Under the pieces are notes generated by a model, which was not told the DNA's origin, searched no databases, and saw only the letters and a program-made list of their open reading frames with translations. Source: Acholeplasmatales bacterium (lineage in GTDB: Bacteria; Bacillota_I; Bacilli_A; Acholeplasmatales; Anaeroplasmataceae). Taken from it: 14,069 nt of DNA. The stretch spans positions 1-14,069 of the forward strand of contig JAEELU010000154.1 in the NCBI GenBank assembly GCA_016282815.1, read 5' to 3'. Numbering within the stretch: the stretch's first letter is position 1; each line of letters opens with the position of its first letter. The position numbers were made by a program, and so were the translations under genes. Positions 1 to 7,001 of this stretch are shown here, piece after piece.

Positions 1-1
1 A

Positions 2-1252
2 GAGGAAGTAGTAGAAAATACTACTGATACTAACGTTGTTCTTGAAAAAGAAAATGTTGTATATGTTGATACTAGAGAAAAGGCTGATATACCAAGTGTT
101 GTAGTTGATCAAACTCCAAAGCCTGAAAATAATGATAAAACTATAGGTAAAAAGGTTTTAGAGTTCCTCATTACTACATTAAATGGTATGGCAATTGGAT
201 TATTTGCTACATTAATCATCGGTACAATAATTAATACAATTGGAAAATTCTTCCCTAATGGAGAAGAAGCAAATGCTTTTTGTAATTTCATGTATACTAC
301 ATTAGTGAATGGTTCAACAGCACTACAGTATTTAACTGGTGCAGGAATTGGTGTAGGTATCGCACTATCACTTAAATTTAACCCTTTACAAACTATAGTA
401 TTAGCTGCTGTTGGTGAGCTTGCTGCATATTTCTCATTATCAACAAAGTTCGTTACTGCAGGAGTAGTAAGTACAGGTGCATTCCAAATTGGTGATCCAC
501 TTACAATATTTATAGTTGTTATTGTTGTTGCATTAGCAATGAAATATATTTTAAGAAAGAAAACTCCAGTTGATATATTAATAGTTCCATTACTTGGTGT
601 ATCACTTGCATTAATTGTTGGTTTATTAGTTAGATTCCCAGCAATCTATGTTACATATGGTGTTCAATATTTAATTGCTGTTTCAACAAATGCTGTTCCA
701 TTCATTATGGGTGTTGTTATAGCAGTATTAATGGGTATGGCATTAACTGCTCCAATTTCGAGTGCTGCAATAGGTGCTATGGTATTTACATTAAATGGTG
801 TTACTGATCCAAATATGATTAACGGTATTCAAATCGCATCAGGTGCTGCAATTGTTGGTTGCTGCTGCCAAATGGTAGGATTTGCTGTTCAATCAAGAAA
901 GGATAACAATATCGGTATGGTTATTTCAATCGGTATTGGTACTTCAATGCTTCAATTTAAAAACATTTTAAGAAAGCCTATGGTTTGGCTTCCAACTATT
1001 ATTGCATCTGCAGTATTAGGCCCAATTTCAACTTGCTGGTTAAAGCTTGTTTGTATGGGCTCATCAGCTGGTATGGGTACAGCAGGCTTAGTTGGTCAAA
1101 TCGGTACTATTTCATCTATGGGTGCTGATAAGTGGCAAACATGGGTTGGTATCTTTGGATTACAAATAATTGCACCTGCAATTATCGTATTCGGCTTAGA
1201 TATATTATTTAGAAGATTTAATCTATACAAAGAAGGAGACTTAGTAGTATAG
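2..1252 (+). CDS. PTS transporter subunit IIC (EIIC_2-type), 5' partial
   Basis: Polytopic membrane protein of the PTS_EIIC_2 family, putative sugar-type permeases; the substrate cannot be told. The frame is open from base 2 with no stop, so the gene begins left of the window. ATG 188 lies inside the frame, has no ribosome binding site, and would cut into the first hydrophobic segment. No ATG, GTG or TTG occurs in frame between 2 and 188. The first ~45 visible residues are acidic and polar (EEVVENTTDT..., VVVDQTPKPE) and look like a flexible linker; the membrane domain follows from about base 150. Visible family-like features are a long run of Gly/Ala-rich hydrophobic segments, a GDPLTIF motif in the first half, APISSAAIG in the second, and a GCCCQ cluster near bases 860-872. 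No IIA or IIB domain is seen. Ends TAG, followed directly by a terminator. Family call fairly sure; function inferred. Confidence 0.8.
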   Translation, partial: EEVVENTTDTNVVLEKENVVYVDTREKADIPSVVVDQTPKPENNDKTIGKKVLEFLITTLNGMAIGLFATLIIGTIINTIGKFFPNGEEANAFCNFMYTTLVNGSTALQYLTGAGIGVGIALSLKFNPLQTIVLAAVGELAAYFSLSTKFVTAGVVSTGAFQIGDPLTIFIVVIVVALAMKYILRKKTPVDILIVPLLGVSLALIVGLLVRFPAIYVTYGVQYLIAVSTNAVPFIMGVVIAVLMGMALTAPISSAAIGAMVFTLNGVTDPNMINGIQIASGAAIVGCCCQMVGFAVQSRKDNNIGMVISIGIGTSMLQFKNILRKPMVWLPTIIASAVLGPISTCWLKLVCMGSSAGMGTAGLVGQIGTISSMGADKWQTWVGIFGLQIIAPAIIVFGLDILFRRFNLYKEGDLVV

Positions 1253-1259
1253 TATTATG

Positions 1260-1288
1260 AGGACTAGTACACTAGTCCTTTTCTTTTT
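1260..1288 (+). terminator. Intrinsic terminator after the PTS IIC gene
   Basis: Perfect inverted repeat: AGGACTAG (1260-1267), loop TACA, CTAGTCCT (1272-1279), then a T-rich tract TTTCTTTTT to 1288. It starts 8 nt after the stop codon and separates the permease from the next gene. Confidence 0.85.
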
Positions 1289-1314
1289 GTAATGTAGATA
1301 ATTATATTTAAAAG

Positions 1315-1323
1315 TGATATAAT
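1315..1323 (+). promoter_or_regulatory. Extended -10 promoter of the 12-TM protein gene
   Basis: TGATATAAT is a consensus extended -10 (TGnTATAAT, hexamer 1318-1323). No good -35 lies 17 nt upstream, as is common with extended -10 promoters. The expected start near 1330 gives a very short leader, with the ribosome binding site GAGG (1330-1333) at the very 5' end of the message. Confidence 0.55.
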
Positions 1324-1341
1324 TTTTTCGAGGTTTTTATT

Positions 1342-2619
1342 ATGAAGAATAGAAGAAATATTATTAATGAAAACTTAATATATTGGTTATTCTTTATAGC
1401 CTATTTGATTTTTACTATCACGACTATTAAATCTTTCTATGATAGAATAATGTTTATATCAGTGGGATTATTTTTAGGATATGAATTATTACTATTTGGA
1501 TATAAGTATTATTGTAAGAAGAAACAAATAGCCTTTAGCCATCGAATTGATTTTATATCGACAATTATAGTAACAGTTAGTTTTGTTATTACGATATTTT
1601 TTCATTTTTCAATAGGATTATTAGTTTATTCCTTGAGAATGGTAGATGGCTTCTCGATTGAATTTGATATAAAGAATCTTATATCACCATTTTTATTAAT
1701 TGTTTTTACAGGAATATATTTGGCATATTTAATTAAATTTAATTCGAAGGATAAAAAGAACTTTTATAAAATACCATGTGTATTTTGTGCATTCTGTAAT
1801 ACAGTATTAATACTTGTGTTTGTTATAATTCTCAGCATAGACTCACTTACACAATTTATATTATTTTTAATATATTTAGCTGTTATCATTTTATTAGTGC
1901 TAGTTATGATTCATTTTTTAATCATTTTATTAAACTTGGCATTTGATGGAAGATTCTATGGTAAGAAGGAAAGAATAAAGGTATTTTTATATAATTTATT
2001 TAAAAAAAATTTAGCTTATTTTATTGGAATTATATTTACGCTATTTATGGGTATTTATTACATAATTGGATCTGGCTTTGATGTTTATTATATGTATATT
2101 GGATATATATTCTTAATCCTTTCGTTTATAAGAATTGCAGATTCTATTTGGTTGATTTTTATATCTAAAAAGCCTAAGGAGAAAAGATATTTTCATCAAT
2201 ACATATTAATTATTGTTAATGCGATTGTTGTATTAGGATCATCATTATTGATTTGGAATGCATTTCAAAGAATATTAGAGGTAAATAATAGCGGCTTTAC
2301 TATGTTTACTGTAACAATCGTATTAATATTAATCGCTAGAATTGTATTTAGTGTGCTTGGCTATTATTATTCTAGAATTAATGTTAAAAAAGAGCCAGTT
2401 TCTATTGCGCTAAATAGCTTATCAATTATTTCTGTATTAATATCTACATATGCAACTGTAGTTAACTTGATTCTAGCCTTTAGTAATCCTAATAAAACAA
2501 ATACAGTTATATTCGTTTTAAGTATTGTTATAACATCATTAATAGGTATTGCAATACTTGAATCAATTCTAAGAGGTGTACTTGGTATAATAAATACACG
2601 TAAATTAGTTCTAGAATAG
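1342..2619 (+). CDS. Unrecognised 12-TM integral membrane protein
   Basis: 425-residue, very hydrophobic protein; I do not recognise the family. Hydrophobic segments are visible at about residues 12-30, 36-56, 71-95, 113-131, 144-166, 174-198, then 224-243, 250-274, 286-306, 320-343, 356-380 and 387-411. The two sets of six repeat with a nearly constant offset of 208-215 residues, and the first segments of each half align by eye (NLIYW at 11 with NLAYF at 223; both second segments end in a lysine-rich cytoplasmic-type loop). This suggests an internal duplication, as in many secondary transporters, but no transporter signature is seen. There is no signal peptide apart from the first TM and no soluble domain. 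Start ATG 1342 has GAGG 8 nt upstream. It is a single-gene unit between two hairpins. It is richer in TTT, ATA and TTA codons than its neighbours, largely because of its composition. Function unknown. Confidence 0.8.
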   Translation: MKNRRNIINENLIYWLFFIAYLIFTITTIKSFYDRIMFISVGLFLGYELLLFGYKYYCKKKQIAFSHRIDFISTIIVTVSFVITIFFHFSIGLLVYSLRMVDGFSIEFDIKNLISPFLLIVFTGIYLAYLIKFNSKDKKNFYKIPCVFCAFCNTVLILVFVIILSIDSLTQFILFLIYLAVIILLVLVMIHFLIILLNLAFDGRFYGKKERIKVFLYNLFKKNLAYFIGIIFTLFMGIYYIIGSGFDVYYMYIGYIFLILSFIRIADSIWLIFISKKPKEKRYFHQYILIIVNAIVVLGSSLLIWNAFQRILEVNNSGFTMFTVTIVLILIARIVFSVLGYYYSRINVKKEPVSIALNSLSIISVLISTYATVVNLILAFSNPNKTNTVIFVLSIVITSLIGIAILESILRGVLGIINTRKLVLE

Positions 2620-2639
2620 GCTAGGTGCCTATTTCTATC
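2615..2639 (+). terminator. Weak hairpin terminator overlapping the stop codon
   Basis: AATAGGC (2615-2621), loop TAGGT, GCCTATT (2627-2633), then TCTATC. The stem includes the TAG stop (2617-2619). The tract after the stem is only partly T, so termination may be incomplete. Confidence 0.45.
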
Positions 2640-2668
2640 TTGAATAAGCATTATATTTATAATATAAT
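2640..2668 (+). promoter_or_regulatory. Sigma-A-type promoter of the phosphohexomutase gene
   Basis: TTGAAT (2640-2645), 17-nt spacer, TATAAT (2663-2668). The expected transcription start is near 2675, leaving about 20 nt of leader with a strong AGAAGGAG ribosome binding site (2678-2685), 10 nt before ATG 2696. Confidence 0.7.
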
Positions 2669-2695
2669 ATTTCTTAAAGAAGGAGCGATAATTAT

Positions 2696-4390
2696 ATGGA
2701 ATATTTAGAAAAAGTAAAACTATGGAAAAGTAATAAAAATCTTGATCCAAAATTAAAAGCTGAGCTTGATGCAATGGATGATAATCAGCTAAAGGAAGCT
2801 TTTACTAATGACTTAGAATTTGGTACTGGTGGCTTACGTGGTATTTTAGGTGCTGGTACTAATAGAATGAATATTTATGTTGTTATGAAGGCTACATTAG
2901 GCTTTGGTAGATATTTATTAAAGCAGGATGAATTTGCTGGTGCTCGTGGTGTTGCAATTAGCCATGATAACCGTCATCAATCAGTTGAATTTGCTCGTGC
3001 ATCTGCTGAGGTTTTAACTACATTAGGCTTTAGAGTTTTCTTATTCGAATCTTTAAGACCAACTCCAGAGCTATCTTATGCAGTAAGAAACTTTAAGTGT
3101 ATCGGTGGTATTATGATTACAGCAAGTCATAATCCAAAGGAATACAATGGATATAAGATTTATGATGAAACAGGCTGTCAGCTAGTTCCTGCAGCAGCAG
3201 ATAAGGTAATTGAGGAGATAAATCAAATTTCAGATTATTTCACAATTGACCATTCAAAGCATCATGAATTAATTTACTACATTGGTAAGGATGTAGATGA
3301 AAAATACATTAATGATGTAAAGAAGATTATCCTTCGTCCAAATCTAAAGAAGGACTTCAAGCTTGTTTATACACCACTTCATGGTACAGGACAGGTATTC
3401 GCACCACAGGTATTACAATCTGTTGGATATGATGTAGTACCACTACCTTGCCAAATGACTTGTGACCCTAATTTCTCAGGTGTTAAAACATCTAACCCAG
3501 AGAATAAGGAAGCATATGATGAAGCAATTGCCTTAGCTAAGGCTTTAGGTGCTCCAATCGTACTTGCTACTGACCCAGATGCTGATAGATTAGGTATAGC
3601 AGTAGAGCATAATGGAGAATATATCTTATTTACTGGTAACCAAACAGCAGCTTTAGTATTTGATTATATTTGTAAGACAAGAAAAGAATTAGGAACATTA
3701 CCTAAGGATGGATATATGTTTACTACAAATGTATCATCTACACTTCCTATTGCTATAGCTGAAAAGTATGGCTTAAAGACTGAAATTACATTAACAGGCT
3801 TTAAGTTCATCGGTGAAAAGGCTAGAGAAATGGAAGAAACTGGTAGAGGTACATATGTGTTTGGATTTGAGGAATCATATGGATGCCTAGTATCTGACTG
3901 TGTAAGAGATAAGGATTCAATTCAAGCAATCCTAATGCTTTGTGAAACAGCGGCTTACTACTTTGAAAAGGGTATGGACCTTGTAGATGCTTTAAATGCA
4001 ATTTATAAGGAATATGGCTACTATAAGGAAGGTATTACTAATATTAATCTATCTGGACTTGAAGGACAGGCTAAGATTAAGAGAATAATGGAATATTTCA
4101 GAACTACTGATATTGCATTAAAGGATTTCAAGATTTTAGTTAAGGATGATGTAAAGCTTGGTATCAAGACTGATATGGCTACTGATAAGAAGACTAAGAT
4201 CAATTTACCTTCATCAAATGTTATCAAATATTATCTAAATGATAACATGTGGTTCGTTCTTCGTCCTAGTGGAACTGAGCCAAAGCTAAAGGTTTATTAT
4301 GGTGTTAAGGGTAAAACTCAAAAGGATGCTGATGATAAACTTGAATTATTATCAAAGGAAGTACTTGAAATAGTTAACCTAATAAAGTAA
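2696..4390 (+). CDS. pgcA: Phosphoglucomutase/phosphomannomutase (alpha-D-phosphohexomutase)
   Basis: Cytoplasmic enzyme that interconverts hexose 1- and 6-phosphates, most likely glucose-1-P and glucose-6-P, linking glycolysis to nucleotide-sugar and envelope synthesis. All four active-site loops of the family are visible in order. TASHNP carries the phosphorylated serine (Ser144), within a GGIMITASHNP context. The metal loop DPDADR is at 293-298, the sugar-specificity loop GFEESYG at 390-396, and the phosphate-binding loop RPSGTEP at 523-529. At 564 residues it matches the longer Firmicute type (Bacillus PgcA is about 580) and not the ~450-residue GlmM or bacterial PMM type. The N-terminal FGTGGLRG near residue 42 is also typical. 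ATG 2696 has a strong ribosome binding site. It is followed by a hairpin, then the pyrophosphatase gene. The enzyme class is certain. The symbol follows the Bacillus orthologue; glucose versus mannose preference cannot be fixed from sequence. Confidence 0.93.
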   Translation: MEYLEKVKLWKSNKNLDPKLKAELDAMDDNQLKEAFTNDLEFGTGGLRGILGAGTNRMNIYVVMKATLGFGRYLLKQDEFAGARGVAISHDNRHQSVEFARASAEVLTTLGFRVFLFESLRPTPELSYAVRNFKCIGGIMITASHNPKEYNGYKIYDETGCQLVPAAADKVIEEINQISDYFTIDHSKHHELIYYIGKDVDEKYINDVKKIILRPNLKKDFKLVYTPLHGTGQVFAPQVLQSVGYDVVPLPCQMTCDPNFSGVKTSNPENKEAYDEAIALAKALGAPIVLATDPDADRLGIAVEHNGEYILFTGNQTAALVFDYICKTRKELGTLPKDGYMFTTNVSSTLPIAIAEKYGLKTEITLTGFKFIGEKAREMEETGRGTYVFGFEESYGCLVSDCVRDKDSIQAILMLCETAAYYFEKGMDLVDALNAIYKEYGYYKEGITNINLSGLEGQAKIKRIMEYFRTTDIALKDFKILVKDDVKLGIKTDMATDKKTKINLPSSNVIKYYLNDNMWFVLRPSGTEPKLKVYYGVKGKTQKDADDKLELLSKEVLEIVNLIK

Positions 4391-4397
4391 TATTTAC

Positions 4398-4427
4398 TGA
4401 GGAATGAGTCATTCATTCCTCAATTTT
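4398..4427 (+). terminator. Hairpin between pgcA and ppa, partial terminator
   Basis: Perfect 10-bp stem TGAGGAATGA (4398-4407) and TCATTCCTCA (4413-4422), loop GTCAT, followed by only ATTTTAT. The stem is strong but the T-run is only four bases long. No separate promoter can be seen in the 23 nt left before the next ribosome binding site, so it may act as an attenuator or mRNA-processing or stability hairpin, not as a full stop. Confidence 0.55.
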
Positions 4428-4450
4428 ATGAATACGAGGAGAAATAAGTT

Positions 4451-4981
4451 ATGAATATCTGGCATGATATAGATGATGATAGAATCACAAAGGATGAATT
4501 TGTTGCATGTATTGAGATACCAAAGGGAAGTAAAAAGAAATATGAGCTTGATAAGGAAACAGGTATGATTATTCTTGATAGAATATTATATACTTCAACT
4601 CACTATCCAGCTAATTATGGTTTCATACCTAGAACATACTCTCAGGATAAGGACCCACTAGATGTTTTAGTTTTATGCGATGAAACATTTGATCCACTAG
4701 TATTAGTAAGAGCTAAGGCTATTGGTGTTTTAAAAATGATCGATAATGATGAGGTAGATGAAAAGGTTATTGCAGTATGTATCAATGACCCTCAGATGAA
4801 CTGCTATGAGGATATATCTGATCTACCAGAGCATAAATTTGAGGAAATTAAGCATTTCTTTCAAGTTTACAAGCAGCTTGAGCATAAGCCTACAGTAGTA
4901 ACAGAAATCTGTGGTGTTGAAGAAGCAAAGAGAGTTATTCAGGCATCAATCGATGCATATAAGAATTTATATTTGAGGTAA
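4451..4981 (+). CDS. ppa: Inorganic pyrophosphatase, family I
   Basis: Hydrolyses pyrophosphate to two phosphates in the cytoplasm, pulling nucleotide, nucleotide-sugar and tRNA-charging reactions forward. The 176-residue length equals the bacterial family I norm (E. coli 176). The metal and substrate residues fall at E. coli positions shifted by one: Glu22 and Glu32, Arg44, Tyr52 and Tyr56, the signature D-x-D-P-x-D (Asp66, Asp68, Asp71), Asp98, Asp103, Lys105, and Tyr140-Lys141. It is thus a complete active family I enzyme and not the manganese-dependent family II (DHH) type found in Bacillus and many streptococci. The ribosome binding site GAGGAG (4436-4441) sits 9 nt before the ATG. Only 15 nt separate its stop from ychF, so the two are probably cotranscribed; the pgcA promoter may feed both through the hairpin at 4398. 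Confidence 0.96.
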   Translation: MNIWHDIDDDRITKDEFVACIEIPKGSKKKYELDKETGMIILDRILYTSTHYPANYGFIPRTYSQDKDPLDVLVLCDETFDPLVLVRAKAIGVLKMIDNDEVDEKVIAVCINDPQMNCYEDISDLPEHKFEEIKHFFQVYKQLEHKPTVVTEICGVEEAKRVIQASIDAYKNLYLR

Positions 4982-4996
4982 TAGAGGTAGTAGAAA

Positions 4997-6097
4997 ATGG
5001 CTTTAACAGCGGGAATAGTTGGATTACCTAATGTTGGTAAATCAACTTTATTTAATGCAATAACAAAGGCGGGAGCTCTAGCAGCAAATTATCCATTTGC
5101 AACAATAGAGCCAAATGTTGGTATGGTAAATGTACCTGATGATAGATTATATAAGCTTGCAGCTATGTATAATCCTAAAAAGACTACACCAGCAGTATGT
5201 GAATTTACAGATATCGCTGGATTAGTTAAGGGTGCGTCAAAGGGAGAAGGCTTAGGAAACCAATTCCTAGGTAATATTAGAAACTGTGATGCAATCCTAG
5301 AGGTTGTAAGATGCTTCGAGGATGCTAATGTTACTCACGTTGAGGGTAATGTTGATCCAGTAAGAGATGCACAAATTATAAATCTGGAATTAATATTATC
5401 TGATTTAGAGCAGGTACAAAAGAGAATACCTAAGATTGAAAAGAAGGCACAATCAAAGATTGATGATGCTCCACAGGAGTATGAGTTATTAAAAAGATTA
5501 GAGGCTCATCTATTAGAGGAGAAGCCAGTAAGAAGCTTAGATTTCTCTGATCAGGAATTAAAATATGTAAATAATTACCAATTATTAACATATAAGCCTT
5601 TTATGTATATTGCTAATGTAAGTGAGGAATATATTGCAGACGCTTCAAATGATCCTAATTATAAGAAGTTAAAGGATTATGCTGATAAGACAAATGCAAA
5701 ATGCATTTCTATATCAGCTGATATAGAAGCACAGCTATCAGAGCTTGATGATGAGGAAAAGGAAATGTTTTTAGCTGACTATGGTGTATCTGAGCCAGGC
5801 TTAAATATCCTAGTTAGAGAAACATATGATTTATTAGGCTATGCAACATATTTTACAACTGGACCTGATGAATGTAGAGCATGGACATTTAAAAAAGGAA
5901 TGCTAGCACCTGAATGTGCTGGTATAATCCATTCAGACTTCGAGCGTGGCTTTATTAGAGCAGAAACAGTATCATATGATGATATAATGAAATGTGGCTC
6001 TATGCTTAAAGCTAAAGAAGCTGGTCTTGTAAGACAAGAGGGTAAGGATTACAAGGTTAAGGATGGAGACATATTATTATTCAAATTTAATGTATAA
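4997..6097 (+). CDS. ychF: YchF/OLA1-type redox-regulated ATPase
   Basis: Universally conserved Obg-related P-loop protein that prefers ATP over GTP, binds ribosomes and modulates translation and stress responses. Visible parts: G1/Walker A GLPNVGKST (9-17), switch I region NYPFATIEPNVG (31-42), and G3 DIAGLVKGASKGEGLG starting at 72. NVSE (207-210) stands where true GTPases have NKxD, the change that gives YchF its ATP preference. A helical coiled-coil insert lies at about 130-200. A C-terminal TGS-like domain lies at about 280-366, with the family-typical TTGPDECRAWT and FIRAETV stretches. The length of 366 is normal for the family. Start: AGAGG (4983-4987) lies 9 nt before ATG 4997, 15 nt after ppa. 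A strong terminator follows. Confidence 0.97.
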   Translation: MALTAGIVGLPNVGKSTLFNAITKAGALAANYPFATIEPNVGMVNVPDDRLYKLAAMYNPKKTTPAVCEFTDIAGLVKGASKGEGLGNQFLGNIRNCDAILEVVRCFEDANVTHVEGNVDPVRDAQIINLELILSDLEQVQKRIPKIEKKAQSKIDDAPQEYELLKRLEAHLLEEKPVRSLDFSDQELKYVNNYQLLTYKPFMYIANVSEEYIADASNDPNYKKLKDYADKTNAKCISISADIEAQLSELDDEEKEMFLADYGVSEPGLNILVRETYDLLGYATYFTTGPDECRAWTFKKGMLAPECAGIIHSDFERGFIRAETVSYDDIMKCGSMLKAKEAGLVRQEGKDYKVKDGDILLFKFNV

Positions 6098-6098
6098 G

Positions 6099-6121
6099 AA
6101 TGCACTTAATTGTGCATTTTT
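6099..6121 (+). terminator. Intrinsic terminator after ychF (repeat copy 1)
   Basis: AATGCAC (6099-6105), loop TTAATT, GTGCATT (6112-6118) and a five-base T run (6117-6121), starting 1 nt after the ychF stop. An identical 23-bp copy lies at 6904-6926 behind the toxin gene. Confidence 0.85.
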
Positions 6122-6133
6122 ATTTTGTTTAAA

Positions 6134-6147
6134 ATATATATATATAT
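6134..6147. repeat. (AT)7 dinucleotide run
   Basis: Seven consecutive AT units directly upstream of the antitoxin promoter's -35. Probably an AT-rich upstream element; no function can be shown. Confidence 0.7.
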
Positions 6148-6150
6148 GTA

Positions 6151-6179
6151 TTGACAATGTCATAATATTGTTATAACAT
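6151..6179 (+). promoter_or_regulatory. Promoter of the toxin-antitoxin operon
   Basis: A consensus -35 TTGACA lies at 6151-6156. The -10 is either TATAAC (6172-6177, 15-nt spacer) or TAACAT (6174-6179, 17-nt spacer). The first is closer to consensus in sequence, the second in spacing. The operator-like repeat at 6157-6179 overlaps it. Confidence 0.65.
6157..6179. promoter_or_regulatory. Inverted repeat, candidate antitoxin operator
   Basis: Arms ATGTCATAA (6157-6165) and TTATAACAT (6171-6179) are inverted repeats matching at 8 of 9 positions around a 5-nt centre. They cover the promoter spacer and -10. A second small perfect palindrome, GACAATGTC (6153-6161), overlaps the -35. Ribbon-helix-helix antitoxins usually repress their own operon from such sites; binding here is inference. 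Confidence 0.45.
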
Positions 6180-6185
6180 AAAATC

Positions 6186-6193
6186 GAGGTGAT
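6186..6193 (+). promoter_or_regulatory. Shine-Dalgarno that fixes the antitoxin start
   Basis: GAGGTGAT is an eight-base complement to the 16S 3' end. It overlaps the in-frame GTG at 6189, which therefore cannot be the start, and places initiation at ATG 6198. Confidence 0.85.
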
Positions 6194-6197
6194 ACAT

Positions 6198-6497
6198 ATG
6201 TCATTTATACAAATTAGAATTGATGATTCATTAAAAAATCAAGCAACAATGTTATTTGATGAACTAGGCATTGATTTGTCTACAGCAATACGATTATTCT
6301 TAAAAAAATCTCTTCAGGTAGGTGGATTACCATTTGAAGTAAGATTATCTGATAATACATTAAAGGCTATGAACGCAATAGAAAGAATGAGAGATCAGTC
6401 AGAAGAGAACGGAAATAGCGAAATGTCATTAGAAGAAATTAATGAGGAAATAAAGCTAGCCAGAAAAGAAAGGAAAAATAAAAATGAAGTATTATGA
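6198..6497 (+). CDS. RelB/DinJ-family antitoxin
   Basis: Antitoxin half of a type II toxin-antitoxin pair: a small DNA-binding protein expected to neutralise the toxin encoded next to it and to repress the shared promoter. With the ATG at 6198 it is 99 residues. The N-terminal ribbon-helix-helix is clear: beta strand FIQIRID (3-9), helix 11-23, turn GID (24-26), helix 28-41, then GGLPF (42-46), a phrase typical of DinJ/RelB proteins. The rest (about 60-99) is charged and helical, rich in Glu and Lys, as expected of a toxin-wrapping tail that is disordered when free. The last 14 bases overlap the toxin gene, implying coupled translation. The stop is TGA. The family call is firm; the partner being a PIN protein instead of RelE or YafQ is the unusual part. 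Confidence 0.88.
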   Translation: MSFIQIRIDDSLKNQATMLFDELGIDLSTAIRLFLKKSLQVGGLPFEVRLSDNTLKAMNAIERMRDQSEENGNSEMSLEEINEEIKLARKERKNKNEVL

Positions 6498-6900
6498 TGT
6501 TATAGATACAAATGTTTTAGTTTCTGCTATGCTAAAGAGAAATTCCTATCCTGGTAAAATACTTGATTTAGTTAACTTCGATGTAATCGTACCATTACTT
6601 AATGGCGAAATATTGGATGAATATTTCGATGTTTTGTCTAGAAGTAAGTTTAATTTTGATGCTGAAGATGTAGTAGATGTTTTTAAAACAATTAATGAAA
6701 AATCATTGTTTTTGGATAGAAGAAAGACAAATGAAGTATTCATAGATGAAGATGATGTTGTATTTTATGAAATACTAATGTCTGCAAGGGATAGTATGGA
6801 TGCATACCTTGTTACAGGTAACACAAAGCATTTTCCACAAAAACCATATGTTGTTACTCCAAAACAAATGATTGATATAATAGAGAAAGAAATCTCGTAA
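6484..6900 (+). CDS. PIN-domain toxin (putative TA toxin component)
   Basis: 138-residue single-domain PIN protein, expected to be a metal-dependent ribonuclease acting on RNA in the cytoplasm. Visible family features: VIDTNVLVSA (6-15) with catalytic Asp8, an acidic pair around E42 and E46 in EILDEYFDVLSR, D88 and D91 in DEDDVVFYEI, and DAYLVTGN (106-113) where many relatives have TGD. It resembles the 'putative toxin-antitoxin system toxin component, PIN family' group more than VapC proper. The start ATG 6484 lies inside the antitoxin gene; AAAGGA (6469-6474) lies 9 nt upstream. Complete and apparently intact acidic site, so probably active. Followed at once by a terminator. RNA target unknown. 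Confidence 0.87.
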   Translation: MKYYDVIDTNVLVSAMLKRNSYPGKILDLVNFDVIVPLLNGEILDEYFDVLSRSKFNFDAEDVVDVFKTINEKSLFLDRRKTNEVFIDEDDVVFYEILMSARDSMDAYLVTGNTKHFPQKPYVVTPKQMIDIIEKEIS

Positions 6901-6903
6901 ATT

Positions 6904-6928
6904 AATGCACTTAATTGTGCATTTTTTT
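6904..6928 (+). terminator. Intrinsic terminator after the toxin gene (repeat copy 2)
   Basis: AATGCAC (6904-6910), loop TTAATT, GTGCATT (6917-6923), T run 6922-6928. Identical over 23 bp to the ychF terminator at 6099-6121. The T run is two bases longer here. The gap 6929-7001 that follows is A/T-rich and shows no gene. Confidence 0.88.
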
Positions 6929-7001
6929 ATTTATAAATTATATTTATAAAAATATATCATTACATAATTTTAATTTATGGTTTTTATTTAAAAAAACGGG
7001 C

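Noticed and set aside
188..1252. Starting the PTS IIC gene at ATG 188
   Set aside because: No ribosome binding site precedes it, and the frame is open and protein-like back to base 2; the ATG sits inside the first conserved helix.
2367..2774. Minus-strand reading frame across the end of the 12-TM gene and start of pgcA
   Set aside because: It is antisense to two well-supported genes, their terminator and promoter, with no ribosome binding site and no protein-like pattern.
6134..6147. (AT)7 run as a phase-variation switch of the TA promoter
   Set aside because: It lies outside the -35 to -10 spacer, so length changes would not alter promoter spacing; such runs are expected in AT-rich DNA.
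6189..6197. GTG 6189 as the antitoxin start
   Set aside because: It lies within the Shine-Dalgarno GAGGTGAT; ATG 6198 has ideal spacing and gives the standard DinJ/RelB N-terminus.
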